Assembly (NCBI RefSeq): GCF_020035535.1
Contig: NZ_CP083350.1
Coordinates: 2,428,501 to 2,492,500 of the forward strand
Source of the DNA: Ensifer adhaerens
GTDB lineage: Bacteria > Pseudomonadota > Alphaproteobacteria > Rhizobiales > Rhizobiaceae
Direction of reading: 5' to 3'
DNA: 64,000 nt
The position numbers were made by a program, and so were the translations under genes. Below, piece by piece: positions 43,528-52,861 of the stretch. The notes beneath the pieces were generated by a model. That model did not search any database, was not told the DNA's origin, and saw nothing but the letters and a program-made list of their open reading frames with translations. Position 1 is the first letter of the stretch. Every line of letters begins with the position of its first letter.

Positions 43528-44418
43528 TCAGTGCCTGCGGCTGGCGGCGATCTCGGCGCTGTAGCGGATCTCCAGCGCCGTCTTCAAAATCAGGGTGATC
43601 AGCGCCAGCAGCGCCAGCAACGCCGCCACCGCGAAGGCGGCGACGAAGTTGTATTCATTATAGAGGATTTCCACCTGCAACGGCATGGTGTTGGTCTCGC
43701 CGCGGATATGGCCGGAGACCACCGAGACGGCGCCGAACTCGCCCATGGCCCGGGCGTTGCAGAGCAGAACGCCGTAGAGCAGCCCCCATTTGATGTTGGG
43801 CAGCGTCACATGCCAGAAGGTCTGCCAGCCCGACGCCCCCAGGGAGAGCGCCGCTTCCTCGTCGCTCGATCCCTGTTCCTGCATCAGCGGGATCAGCTCG
43901 CGGGCAACGAAGGGGAAGGTGACGAAGACGGTGGCGAGCACCAGGCCGGGCACGGCAAAGAGGATCTGGATGCCGTGGCTCTGCAGCCAGGGGCCGATCA
44001 GGCTGTGCGAGCCGAACAGAAGCACGAAGACGAGACCGGAGATTACCGGCGAGACCGAGAACGGCAGGTCGATCAGCGTCGTCAGGAAGGCCTTGCCCTT
44101 GAACTCGAACTTGGCGATCGCCCAGGCGGCGGCCACGCCGAAGACGAGGTTGAGCGGCACGGCGATGGCCGCGACCGTCAGCGTCAGGCGGATCGCCGAG
44201 AAGGTCTCGGCATCGCCCAGCGCTGCGATGAACTCGACCGGTCCCTTGCGCAGCGCCTCGGTGAAGACGGCGGCGAGCGGCAGAAGCAAGAACAGTGCGA
44301 CGAAGGCAAGAGCGGTGATCGTCAGCGTCAGGCGGGCAAAGCGGCTTTCCGAAGTTGCCGCCTGCAGCGGCCTGGCTGCGGGCATGGTTCCAGCGCCGGC
44401 GGTCAGATCATGCGACAT
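43528..44418 (-). CDS. cysW: Sulfate/thiosulfate importer permease CysW
   Basis: A 296-residue inner-membrane permease with about six membrane segments and the coupling motif [24 protein letters not shown]. It pairs with CysT to form the pore. The ATG at 44418 is preferred because GGAG lies 8 nt upstream; it overlaps the last 11 bases of cysT. Confidence 0.9.
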   Translation of the reverse strand: MSHDLTAGAGTMPAARPLQAATSESRFARLTLTITALAFVALFLLLPLAAVFTEALRKGPVEFIAALGDAETFSAIRLTLTVAAIAVPLNLVFGVAAAWAIAKFEFKGKAFLTTLIDLPFSVSPVISGLVFVLLFGSHSLIGPWLQSHGIQILFAVPGLVLATVFVTFPFVARELIPLMQEQGSSDEEAALSLGASGWQTFWHVTLPNIKWGLLYGVLLCNARAMGEFGAVSVVSGHIRGETNTMPLQVEILYNEYNFVAAFAVAALLALLALITLILKTALEIRYSAEIAASRRH

Positions 44419-45274
44419 AGACATATCTCCGCCGGCTCCAGGCCTGGATCGAGTTGATGAGGAGCAGCATGGCAAAGGAGATCGCCAGCATCACCGCGGC
44501 AATGGCCGTGGCGGCGGCGTAATTGAACTCTTCCAGCCTTATGACGATCAGCAGCGGGGCGATCTCGGAGACGTAGGGCAGGTTGCCGGCGATGAAGATC
44601 ACCGAGCCGTATTCGCCGACACCACGGGCAAAGGCGAGGGCAAAGCCGGTGAGGCCGGCCGGCAGCAGCCCCGGCAAAAGCACCCGGCTGATCGTCTGGA
44701 AGCGGCTGGCGCCAAGCGTGGCTGCGGCCTCCTCCACCTCCTTGTCGATCTCTTCCATGATCGGCTGCACGGTGCGGACGACAAAGGGCAGGCCGACGAA
44801 GATCAAGGCGACGACGATGCCGGCGGGGGTGAAGGCGATCTTCAACCCGAGCGGCTCGATGAACTGGCCGATCCAGCCGTTCGGGGCATAAAGCGTCGTC
44901 AGGGCAATGCCGGCAACCGCGGTCGGCAGCGCAAACGGCAGATCGACCATGGCGTCGATCACCCGCTTGCCGGGGAAGCGATAGCGCACCAGCACCCAGG
45001 CGAGGATGACGCCGAAGACCAGATTGATGATCGCCGCGAGGAAGGCCGTGCCGAACGAGATCTTCAGCGCGTTCAAGGTGCGCGGATCGAGCGCCAGCTC
45101 AAAGAACTTGGCCCAGCCCAATCCGCTGGCCCGAAACACCAGGCCAGACAACGGGATCAACACGATCAGAACCAGCCAGCTCAGCGTGATCCCGAGCGAC
45201 AACCCAAATCCAGGCAAAACACTCGGCTGGCGAAACCGCCACGGCGCAGTCTTCGTCGCTTCCGTCAATGGCAC
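44408..45274 (-). CDS. cysT: Sulfate/thiosulfate importer permease CysT (CysU)
   Basis: A 288-residue permease with six membrane segments. The sequence [22 protein letters not shown], the [23 protein letters not shown] coupling motif and [22 protein letters not shown] are diagnostic of CysT. It follows the binding-protein gene across a hairpin-containing 112-bp gap. Confidence 0.92.
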   Translation of the reverse strand: MPLTEATKTAPWRFRQPSVLPGFGLSLGITLSWLVLIVLIPLSGLVFRASGLGWAKFFELALDPRTLNALKISFGTAFLAAIINLVFGVILAWVLVRYRFPGKRVIDAMVDLPFALPTAVAGIALTTLYAPNGWIGQFIEPLGLKIAFTPAGIVVALIFVGLPFVVRTVQPIMEEIDKEVEEAAATLGASRFQTISRVLLPGLLPAGLTGFALAFARGVGEYGSVIFIAGNLPYVSEIAPLLIVIRLEEFNYAAATAIAAVMLAISFAMLLLINSIQAWSRRRYVYVA

Positions 45275-45343
45275 TACCTTTGTAAAGCTCGCGAAACGTT
45301 ATCCACCGCGCCTCCGGCCAATGGCCCGACGCGGTGCAAGCGA

Positions 45344-45376
45344 AGACGCGCAGCCGGATTGCCCGGCTGCGCGTCT
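45344..45376 (-). other. Strong intercistronic hairpin between sbp and cysT
   Basis: A perfect 14-bp stem, 45344-45357 with 45363-45376, encloses the loop ATTGC. It begins 11 bp after the binding-protein stop. No T-run follows on the minus strand. It matches the placement of hairpins in the other importer operons of this window and may protect the binding-protein message. Confidence 0.7.
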
Positions 45377-45386
45377 CAGGTCGTTC

Positions 45387-46412
45387 TTACTGGCCCGGCT
45401 TGTACAGCTGGTCGAAGACGCCGCCATCGCCGAAGAATTTCGGTTGGGCTTCCTTCCAGCCGCCGAAGTCTTCGATGGTAACGAGCTTCAACTCGCCGAA
45501 GCGGGCGATATCGGCCGGATCGGCTGCCGCGGGCTTGAACGGCCGGTAGTAGTGCTTGGCAGCAATCTTCTGGCCGGTGTCGCTGTAGAGGTAGCCGAGA
45601 TAGGCTTCCGCCACCTTGCGCGTGCCCTTGGCATCAACGTTGCCATCAACGAGCGCCACCGGCGGCTCGGCCTTGATCGAGATCGACGGCGTCACGATCT
45701 CGAATTTGTCTGGACCGAGTTCCTCGAGCGACAGGTAGGCTTCGTTTTCCCAGGCGAGCAGCACGTCGCCAAGGCCACGCTGGACGAAGGTCGTCGTCGC
45801 GCCGCGCGCGCCGGTGTCGAGCACCGGAACGTGCTTGAACAACTCCGTCACATATTCCTGCGCCTTGGCATCGTCACCACCATTGGCGGCCCGGCCATAG
45901 GCCCAGGCGGCCAGGAAGTTCCAGCGCGCGCCGCCCGAGGTCTTCGGGTTCGGCGTGATCACCTGGATGTCCGGCTTCACCAGATCGTTCCAGTCCTTGA
46001 CGCCCTTGGGGTTGCCCTTGCGCACGAGGAAGACGATCGTCGAGGTGTAGGGCGCACTGTTGTTTTCGAATTTCGACTTCCAGTCCGCCGGGATTTTGCC
46101 GGTTTCCTTGGCGATCGCATCGATATCGGCTTCGAGCGCCAGCGTGACGACGTCTGCCTGCAGACCGTCGATGACCGAGCGGGCCTGCTTGCCCGAGCCG
46201 CCATGCGACGTCTGGATCGTCACGGTCTCGCCGGTGTCGGCCTTCCATTTCTCAGCGAAGGCAGTATTGAAGTCCTTATAGAGTTCACGCGTCGGATCGT
46301 AGGACACGTTCAAGATCGTCGTGTCGGCAAACGCAACACTCGCAGCTCCCAGCTGCAGGCCCCCGAGCACAATTGCCAGTCCCACCATTCCGGTAATTCG
46401 TCCAAAGACCAT
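45387..46412 (-). CDS. sbp: Periplasmic sulfate-binding protein
   Basis: A 341-residue sulfate/thiosulfate-binding protein with a signal peptide cut near SVAFA-DT. Diagnostic blocks are LNVSYDPTRELYKDFNTAF, QTSHGGSGKQARSVIDGLQADVVTLALEADID, and NPKTSGGARWNFLAAWAYG, which contain the sulfate-coordinating loops. The ATG at 46412 has GGAGG 5 nt upstream and is preferred over the ATG at 46424. First gene of the sulfate operon. Confidence 0.93.
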   Translation of the reverse strand: MVFGRITGMVGLAIVLGGLQLGAASVAFADTTILNVSYDPTRELYKDFNTAFAEKWKADTGETVTIQTSHGGSGKQARSVIDGLQADVVTLALEADIDAIAKETGKIPADWKSKFENNSAPYTSTIVFLVRKGNPKGVKDWNDLVKPDIQVITPNPKTSGGARWNFLAAWAYGRAANGGDDAKAQEYVTELFKHVPVLDTGARGATTTFVQRGLGDVLLAWENEAYLSLEELGPDKFEIVTPSISIKAEPPVALVDGNVDAKGTRKVAEAYLGYLYSDTGQKIAAKHYYRPFKPAAADPADIARFGELKLVTIEDFGGWKEAQPKFFGDGGVFDQLYKPGQ

Positions 46413-46749
46413 TTCGACCTCCATCGGTTACCAGATAAAACTATCAATTTAATCGACTGCTACAACGCAAACAGATGGCACACGAGGCGGCAAACGGGAA
46501 ATGTCCTATCGTTCTCGCCGCCTTTTCGGGAACGGTTTGCCTGCAACCGCCCAATGTGGCCGTGCCGGCCCGTCAGGACCATTACATGGAGGGCGCGATG
46601 CCGCTGTCCAGTGGAGGCGCGTCGATTCTCCATTCGACCGCTTGAGTGAACGCTCGTCGGAAAGCCTTCAGCCCCCGCATCCGTGGCGCATGCGGGGTCT
46701 CCAGGCGAACCCAGGTTTTTTGCAGAGTAGAGGTCTCTAACGCGCGGCG
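46413..46749. other. Promoter and leader region of the sulfate operon, no gene seen
   Basis: This 337-bp gap lies between the sulfate-binding-protein start and the stop of the D-threonine-aldolase-like gene, both on the minus strand. The 40 bp nearest the sulfate operon (46430-46470) are AT-rich, with ATAAAACTATCAATTTAAT, the likely promoter area. Open frames here lack ribosome sites. I saw no convincing terminator for the upstream gene. Confidence 0.4.
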
Positions 46750-47817
46750 CTAGAGTACGTGACCGCGAGCAACGATCGGCCAGATGCCTTTCAGCGCGTC
46801 GCCTTCGACGATATGGACGGCGTCAACCATGTTGGTCACGACACAGGCATGATTGGGCACGATGCGGAGCTGGTCGCCCACCTTAAGATTGATCGGGCCG
46901 TCGGTGACGAGGCGGCCGTGTTCTTCCGAGAGCTGGTCGATGCGGATGTCGTCGCGGCCGAGCACATGGCCGTAGCCGGTGAGCCCCAGCAGGTCCGAGG
47001 TCAGCACCTTGCTGCCGGCGTCAATGATCGCGCGATTTCCGGAGGGAACCGAGACGACGGTCGCAAGCACAGTCAGGGCGCAATCGTCCCAGCCGGCGAC
47101 ATCGCGCGAAACCAGCGAGCGGTCGTTGTAGATGTAGGTGCCTGGCCGGTACTCGCTGGCAACCGGGGCGCCGGCGGCATGCATCATGCTGGGCGTGCCA
47201 CCCGAGGTAATGGCGGGGACAGTTATGCCATCGGCCTCGATCAGTTGCTTCGCCTCGGTCATGAAGGCCTGGACTTTCACTTCGCCGTTGACGGGCGGAT
47301 AGGTCATGAGGCCACCGAAGACGAGTCCCTTCGCATCTTCGATCCGGCGGGCAAGCCTTGCTGCTTCTGCCGGGCCGCCGACCCCGCAACGATCAGCGCC
47401 CGTGTTGCACTCTACGAACACGCGAAGCGGCTTGTCCTTGCCGGCGAAATAGCCCGCAAGCCCGTCGATGACGGTCTCGCTGTCGGCAACGACGGCGAGC
47501 GCGACGCGGCCATTGAGACGCTCCAGCCGCGCCATCTTGGCTTCACCGAGAATGTTGTAGGTGATCAGCACATCCTTGATCAGATCGCTGCCTTCGACCA
47601 TCGCTTCCGCTTCGGTGACTTTCTGGCAGGTGATGCCGACGGCGCCGGCCTTAAGCTGAAGCTCGGCCATCTGCGGCAGCTTGTGCGTCTTGATGTGCGG
47701 GCGGACGCGAATGCCATGTTCATTGGCATAGGTCTGGAAGCGCTCGATATTGCGCTTGGCAATCTCGAGATCGACGAGAACGGCCGGCGTTTCGATCGAC
47801 AGGGGCATCGCGGTCAC
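46750..47817 (-). CDS. D-threonine aldolase/3-hydroxy-D-aspartate aldolase-like PLP enzyme
   Basis: A 355-residue fold-III PLP enzyme of the D-threonine aldolase/D-serine dehydratase family. The PLP lysine lies in RVRPHIKTHK; the C-terminal metal site contains VPNHACVVTN. Members act on D-3-hydroxy amino acids, splitting them to glycine and an aldehyde or dehydrating them. It lies 95 bp after the importer ATPase on the same strand, so it may be the last gene of the SIS/PfkB operon, but the gap also allows a separate promoter. Substrate unproved. Confidence 0.82.
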   Translation of the reverse strand: MTAMPLSIETPAVLVDLEIAKRNIERFQTYANEHGIRVRPHIKTHKLPQMAELQLKAGAVGITCQKVTEAEAMVEGSDLIKDVLITYNILGEAKMARLERLNGRVALAVVADSETVIDGLAGYFAGKDKPLRVFVECNTGADRCGVGGPAEAARLARRIEDAKGLVFGGLMTYPPVNGEVKVQAFMTEAKQLIEADGITVPAITSGGTPSMMHAAGAPVASEYRPGTYIYNDRSLVSRDVAGWDDCALTVLATVVSVPSGNRAIIDAGSKVLTSDLLGLTGYGHVLGRDDIRIDQLSEEHGRLVTDGPINLKVGDQLRIVPNHACVVTNMVDAVHIVEGDALKGIWPIVARGHVL

Positions 47818-47912
47818 TTCCTCTTATCGCACGGGACAACGTGTGATGAACGATTCTCACAAGAAGGAAAAGCCGTTGCTAAAGCAATCCCGACCGTCGC
47901 CCGCAGGCACCG

Positions 47913-48998
47913 TCAGTCTTTCGCGAGCGACCGGCCGCTGTCGGGATCGAAGAGATGTAGGGCATCCGCTTCGATCGTGAAGGCGCGTTCTTCACCCGAA
48001 AGGACCGAACTGCGCGGCGGCAGGCAGGCGGTGAGGCGCTGGTCGCCGATCCGAGCAGTGGTGACGAGTTCAGGTCCGGTCAGTTCCACCACCTCGACGC
48101 GGGCCCTGAATAGCGGCGCCGGCTCGCTTCCGGCAGCAAGTTGCAGCGCTTCCGGTCGAATACCGGCTCTGACGCGCTGCCCCTCGGAGACGAGGTTGCG
48201 CAGCCGCGCCGGCAGGGCGATCCCCTGGCCGTCGCCGTCGATCTTCAGCTGAGCTCCCACGACGGTCGCATTCAGGATGTTCATCGGCGGCGAGCCGACG
48301 AAGCCGGCGACATAGAGCGTGGCCGGGCGGTCGTAGATTTCTTCCGGCGTACCAAGTTGCTCGATCCGCCCGTCGCGCATGACCGCGATGCGGGTCGCAA
48401 GCGTCATCGCCTCGATCTGATCGTGGGTCACGTAGACGACCGTCGTCTTCAGCATCTGGTGCAGGCGCTTGAGCTCGGTGCGCATCTCCATGCGCAGCTT
48501 TGCGTCCAGGTTGGAAAGCGGCTCATCGAAGAGGAAAACCTGCGGATTGCGGACAAGTGCACGGCCGATGGCAACGCGCTGGCGCTGGCCGCCTGAAAGT
48601 TGGCTCGGCTTGCGCTCTAGCAGGTTCTCGATCTGCAGCAGCTTTGCGGTTTCCTTCACCGCCTTCTCGCGTTCGGCGACCGGAACCTTTCGCATTTCCA
48701 GCCCGAAGCCGATGTTGCGCGCGACGCTCATGTTCGGGTAGAGCGCATAGGACTGGAACACCATGGCGATGTCGCGGTCCTTCGGATGCGCGCCGAGAAT
48801 GGAACGGTCGCCGATACGGATATCGCCGCCGCTCGGCTCGGCGAGCCCGGCGATGATGTTGAGCAGGGTCGACTTGCCGCAGCCGGACGACCCGAGGAGC
48901 ACCAGGAACTCGCCGCTCTCGAGATCGATATCGATGCCCTTCAGCGTCTCGACCTCGCCATAGCGCTTGTGAATGTTCTGGATGGCGAGTGCGCTCAT
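47913..48998 (-). CDS. Sugar-type ABC importer ATPase (MalK/UgpC-like)
   Basis: A 361-residue ATPase with Walker A GSSGCGKST (about residues 37-45), Q-loop MVFQSYALYPNM, signature [16 protein letters not shown] and Walker B FLFDEPLSNLDAKLR. The C-terminal regulatory OB-fold domain is present. It overlaps the PfkB kinase gene by 4 bp and serves the two permeases and binding protein encoded upstream in the operon. Confidence 0.92.
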   Translation of the reverse strand: MSALAIQNIHKRYGEVETLKGIDIDLESGEFLVLLGSSGCGKSTLLNIIAGLAEPSGGDIRIGDRSILGAHPKDRDIAMVFQSYALYPNMSVARNIGFGLEMRKVPVAEREKAVKETAKLLQIENLLERKPSQLSGGQRQRVAIGRALVRNPQVFLFDEPLSNLDAKLRMEMRTELKRLHQMLKTTVVYVTHDQIEAMTLATRIAVMRDGRIEQLGTPEEIYDRPATLYVAGFVGSPPMNILNATVVGAQLKIDGDGQGIALPARLRNLVSEGQRVRAGIRPEALQLAAGSEPAPLFRARVEVVELTGPELVTTARIGDQRLTACLPPRSSVLSGEERAFTIEADALHLFDPDSGRSLAKD

Positions 48999-49930
48999 GC
49001 GCCGGTCTCCTGAAGGTAGGACGAAAGCGGTTGGCCGTAGCTGCGCGGCAGGGTGGATATCGCCTGGGAAGCGATGGCGACGCCGGTCGAGAGGCAGGCT
49101 TCCAAGGGCATCTCGGCGGCAAGTGCCGCCAGGAACCCTGCATTGAAGACGTCGCCGGCGCCGATCGTATCGACCACGGTGACCACGGGTGCCTCTGCCG
49201 ACGAGATCGGGCCTTCCGCATCGATAGCGATGGCTCCATGCGGTCCGCGTTTGACGACGACGATCGCGCCCTCGGGCATGTGCCTTCGCAGTTCGTGAGC
49301 CGCCTCGGTCGGGTCGGTCAGGCCGGTCAGCGTGGTCGTTTCGACCTCGTTAAAAAGGGCCAGCCGGCAGTGCTTCAACCAGCCGACAGTCGCCGCGCAG
49401 TTCGTCTGCGTCCAGCCGTCGAGCGGCCAGCCGGTGTCGAGCGCGACGGCGACATCGTGGGCATAGGCCCAGTCGAAGAAGCGATCATAGTCCGCCGTCA
49501 GCGCGTCGGTCAGGAATGAACCGGTCAGAAGTGCGTAACCGCCGCGCAGTTTCTCGCCGTCGAGCATGGCGCGCACTTCTTCGAAGGTGAGCAGCGGCAG
49601 GTGCCCGCGGGTCGTGAAAAAGGTGCGCTCTCCGTCCGGATGGGTGATGCCGACGGAGAGCGTCGTTCCGACATTTTCGACCGGCCAGGATTTGGACCGC
49701 TCAGGGAACGCTTCCTTCAGCCAGGTGCCGAACTGGTCGTTGCCGACATTGGCGGCGATCGCATAGTCGACGCCGAGCGAATCCCAGGCGAGCGCGCTGT
49801 TGCCGGCGCAGCCGCCGACACGCAGCTCGTCGTGATCGACGATGATTTCGGTACCGGCCTTGGGCCAGGGGGCCGCCGGGCCGAGGATGAGATCGACATT
49901 GGCATTGCCGACCACGGCAAGAGGACGCAT
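48995..49930 (-). CDS. PfkB-family sugar kinase, possible fructosamine 6-kinase
   Basis: A 311-residue PfkB-family kinase. The N-terminal GNANVDLILGP and the anion-hole signature DTIGAGDVFNAGFLAAL are intact. Known relatives phosphorylate ribose, fructose, 2-keto-3-deoxygluconate or, in FrlD, fructoselysine at O6. The SIS-domain enzyme gene 3 bp upstream makes a FrlD-like role attractive. The specificity is not visible in the sequence. Confidence 0.85.
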   Translation of the reverse strand: MRPLAVVGNANVDLILGPAAPWPKAGTEIIVDHDELRVGGCAGNSALAWDSLGVDYAIAANVGNDQFGTWLKEAFPERSKSWPVENVGTTLSVGITHPDGERTFFTTRGHLPLLTFEEVRAMLDGEKLRGGYALLTGSFLTDALTADYDRFFDWAYAHDVAVALDTGWPLDGWTQTNCAATVGWLKHCRLALFNEVETTTLTGLTDPTEAAHELRRHMPEGAIVVVKRGPHGAIAIDAEGPISSAEAPVVTVVDTIGAGDVFNAGFLAALAAEMPLEACLSTGVAIASQAISTLPRSYGQPLSSYLQETGA

Positions 49931-49933
49931 CGT

Positions 49934-50959
49934 TTATTCGCTCCGGGTAATCTTGGTCGAGCGCACCGGGGTGCCGGCATTCTCGACGCGGGCCGCCGCA
50001 AAGGCGATCATGAAGGACTGGGCGACCGGCAGCATGGCGAAGATCGCCGCTAAGCCTGAAGCCGGCGCAAACGGAATGGTGTTGACGCCTTCGATCGGCG
50101 CCTCGCCGGAGGCATCGAAGACAATGACGGGCGAGCCGGCTTCGGCGGCGGAGATCGCCATGGCGCGAACGAGCCCGGCCGTCGCATCCGCTCCGCGAAA
50201 GAGCACGACGCCGACGGATGGGCCGAGCATTTCCATCGGCCCATGCCTGAGCTGACCGCCCTCGAGCGAGAAGCAGGGCAGGCGCGACAGCTCGGTCAGC
50301 CCAAGGCCGATCGCTTCGGCGAGCCCCTGCAGGCGACGACCTGATGTGACGACTGACCGGACGCCGTTCAGCGCCGCGAGCGCCGGCGCGGTATCGGGCG
50401 TTTGTGGGCTTTCCAGCGTATGAAGAGCGCCCGCCGGGTCATCGCCGAGGGCGGCGAGGACGGCGAGGTGCAGTGCGAAGCTGATCGTCAGGCTGCGGGT
50501 CGCGGCAAAGGCCTTCTCGGTCCCGCCGACGCCGACGAGCGAAGGCGCATTCTTCGCGAGAAAGGAGCCACCTTCCAGCGTCAACCCGAACGTATGCGGT
50601 GTTCCGCCAAGGGTCTCGCCGAACCAGCGAAGCACCTCGGCGCTTTCGCCCGACTGCGAGGTGACGAGGATCGTCTTGCCCTCGACCGAAAGCGGCTGGC
50701 CGAGCTGTTCCGAGAGCGGCAGGGCAATCGCGTCGATGCCATGGGCACGGTAGAGGGGCTCGACGGCACGGCCAACCGCGTGCGAGCCGCCCATGCCGAG
50801 CAGAAGGAGCTTGCCGGTCGATTTGAGCGAGCCGGCGATCTTCGCGGCGGGAGTTACCGCCTGATGAAACGAGGCGATCGCGTCCGAGGCCTGACGCGCC
50901 ATCTCATGGTCGATCGCGACGAGCCCGGCCGGGCGTGCCGATGTTGTCATAGCCGTCAT
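49934..50959 (-). CDS. SIS-domain enzyme, possible fructosamine-6-phosphate deglycase
   Basis: A 341-residue protein with two SIS (sugar isomerase) domains, like the isomerase half of GlmS, AgaS and the FrlB/FraB deglycases. Phosphate-binding serines are in GMGGSHAVG and TSQSGESAEV. Glu223 (in LTELSRL) and His239 (in QLRHGPMEM) are 16 residues apart, the same spacing I recall for the catalytic Glu/His of GlmS (488/504) and FraB (214/230), so the protein looks active. It overlaps the permease gene upstream by 4 bp. It may remove an amine or amino acid from a sugar 6-phosphate. Confidence 0.8.
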   Translation of the reverse strand: MTAMTTSARPAGLVAIDHEMARQASDAIASFHQAVTPAAKIAGSLKSTGKLLLLGMGGSHAVGRAVEPLYRAHGIDAIALPLSEQLGQPLSVEGKTILVTSQSGESAEVLRWFGETLGGTPHTFGLTLEGGSFLAKNAPSLVGVGGTEKAFAATRSLTISFALHLAVLAALGDDPAGALHTLESPQTPDTAPALAALNGVRSVVTSGRRLQGLAEAIGLGLTELSRLPCFSLEGGQLRHGPMEMLGPSVGVVLFRGADATAGLVRAMAISAAEAGSPVIVFDASGEAPIEGVNTIPFAPASGLAAIFAMLPVAQSFMIAFAAARVENAGTPVRSTKITRSE

Positions 50960-51801
50960 CCTTTGACGCCGCCGCTGGTGAGCCCGGAGATAAGGGCACG
51001 TTGCATGACGAGGCCGATCAGTACCGGGGGCAGGGCGGCCAGCACCCCGGCTGTGGCGATCAGCCCGTAATCGGAAACACGGCCGCCGGCGAGATCGGAA
51101 ATGGCGACCGTAAGCGTCTTGGCTCGCAGGTCCGAGGTGAAGAGCAGCGCGTAGAAGAATTCATCCCAGGCCAGCAGGAAGGCAAAGAGTGCCGACGTCG
51201 CCATGACGGGAGCCGCAAGCGGCAAGGTGATGAGCCGGAGAATCTGGTCGAGGCGGGCGCCGTCGATCATTGCCGCGCTCTCGATTTCCTTCGGAATGGA
51301 ATCGAAACCGGACTTCAACAGCCAGGTCGTGAACGGCGCCAAAATGGTGAGATAGACCAGCGCCAGACCAAATACGGAATTCAGGAGCCCGAGATAGGCA
51401 AGCCCCATATAGAGCGGCACGGCGAGCGCCACCGGCGGCAGCATGTAGGTGGCAATTACGGCATAGAGCGACCAGGAGACGCTTGAGGTGCGGGACACCG
51501 CCCAGGCGGAAGGAATGGCGACTGCGATCGCGGCCAACGTCGCCATGCCGGCGACCTTCAGGCTGTTGAACAGCGAGGCGGTGAAGGCGGCGCCGGCACT
51601 GTTTTCGATCGTCGACAGGAGCACCTGATAGCGCGACAGGTCGATTTCGTTGGGCCACCAGTTGAGTGGTTTCGTCGAGAGGTCGGCGGCTGAAGATATG
51701 CTCATGACGAAGAGCCAGAGGATGGGGGCGAGTATGATCGCCGCCAAAAGGAGTGCGGCTGCGTAGACGAAAACGGTGAAAGCGGGGCTTTGGCGTTCCA
51801 T
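50956..51801 (-). CDS. Sugar ABC importer permease, MalG-like
   Basis: A 281-residue permease with about six membrane segments and the MalG-type coupling motif EIESAAMIDGARLDQILRLITLPLAAP. The ATG at 51801 shares a base with the stop of the MalF-like gene. The frame is open further upstream, but only antisense to, or inside, that gene. Confidence 0.9.
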   Translation of the reverse strand: MERQSPAFTVFVYAAALLLAAIILAPILWLFVMSISSAADLSTKPLNWWPNEIDLSRYQVLLSTIENSAGAAFTASLFNSLKVAGMATLAAIAVAIPSAWAVSRTSSVSWSLYAVIATYMLPPVALAVPLYMGLAYLGLLNSVFGLALVYLTILAPFTTWLLKSGFDSIPKEIESAAMIDGARLDQILRLITLPLAAPVMATSALFAFLLAWDEFFYALLFTSDLRAKTLTVAISDLAGGRVSDYGLIATAGVLAALPPVLIGLVMQRALISGLTSGGVKG

Positions 51802-52682
51802 CACGATGCTCCTGCAGCTTTGCGCACCAGGCCGGCGTAGGCGACGGCGAGCACGGTGACGAGCAGCGTCACGATCAGCGCCAGCGAGGCCCCCGATCCG
51901 GCGCGCTGGAAGGAGAAGGCTTCCTGATAGACAAGGATCGACAGCGTGCGGGTGCTGTTTGCCGGGCCGCCGCGTGTCATGACCCAGATGAGATCGAACA
52001 CCTTGAAGGCCTCGATGGTGCGCAGCACCAGGGCGACCAGCAGAGGGCCGGCCAGATAGGGCATGATGACGTAGCGGAAGCGATTGAGCGGACCGGCGCC
52101 ATCGACGAGCGAGGCGGCGGTGATGTCGCGCGGGACGGCCTGAAGGGCTGCAAGGGCGATCAGCGCGACCAAGGGGAAGTTCTTCCAGCAGTCGGCGATG
52201 ATCAGCGCCGTCAGCGCCGAGCTGGGTTCGCCGAGCCAGGATCGGTAGCTGTCGATCAGGCCGATCTGCGTGAGGGCGGCATTGAGCGCGCCATATTCCG
52301 GATTGTAGATCAGCCGCCACAGCGTGGCGTTGACCACGGTCGGCAGCGCCCAGGGCAGGATCATCAGGGCTCTGAGAGCCGTGCGGCCGCGGAATTGCTG
52401 GTTGAGCAGCAGGGCTGCGAGCACGCCGAGCACCATTTCCGCCGTGACCGAGACGACCGCGAACCAGGTCGTCGTTATGAACGCACGCTGGAAATTCGAG
52501 CCGCCAAGCATTTTCGCATAGTTGCCGAAGCCGACGAACGCGCCTTCCGTGCCGACGAGCTTGGCGTCGGTGAAGGAGAGCCTGACCGTGTCGATCAGCG
52601 GCCAGCCGATGACAGCGATCATGACCACCAGCAGCGGCAGCATGAGCAGCCATGCGCGCGTTGTTATCCAGGTGCCGGACAT
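51801..52682 (-). CDS. Sugar ABC importer permease, MalF-like
   Basis: A 293-residue permease with about six membrane segments and the coupling motif DITAASLVDGAGPLNRFRYVIMPYL. The N-terminus (RAWLLMLPLLVVMIAVIGWPLIDTV) is typical of the MalF class without the large periplasmic loop. It is separated from the binding-protein gene by 179 bp containing a strong hairpin. Confidence 0.9.
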   Translation of the reverse strand: MSGTWITTRAWLLMLPLLVVMIAVIGWPLIDTVRLSFTDAKLVGTEGAFVGFGNYAKMLGGSNFQRAFITTTWFAVVSVTAEMVLGVLAALLLNQQFRGRTALRALMILPWALPTVVNATLWRLIYNPEYGALNAALTQIGLIDSYRSWLGEPSSALTALIIADCWKNFPLVALIALAALQAVPRDITAASLVDGAGPLNRFRYVIMPYLAGPLLVALVLRTIEAFKVFDLIWVMTRGGPANSTRTLSILVYQEAFSFQRAGSGASLALIVTLLVTVLAVAYAGLVRKAAGAS

Positions 52683-52823
52683 AGGATGGAAACCTTCTCG
52701 GGCCTTAGGAGCCCCGTCATGCTATCGCATATTGCCCCGGACCGTAATCGACCCAAGCGAATGATGCGCCAAATCAAGGTGTTAAAGCGCCTGAATGGCC
52801 GCGCCGCCGCATAATCCCGCGGT

Positions 52824-52847
52824 CCCCGGGCGGTTGCCCGCCCGGGG
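52824..52847 (-). other. Strong intercistronic hairpin after the SBP gene
   Basis: CCCCGGGCGG pairs perfectly with CCGCCCGGGG around a TTGC loop, giving 10 G-C pairs. It lies 14 bp beyond the binding-protein stop on the minus strand. No T-run follows. Same placement as the hairpins at 2619, 16360 and 45344. Confidence 0.7.
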
Positions 52848-52861
52848 CTTGGGAGGGCGGC

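Noticed and set aside
46501..46740. Open frame of 79 codons in the sulfate promoter region.
   Set aside because: No ribosome site, no recognisable product, and it lies in a region better explained as a leader and promoter.
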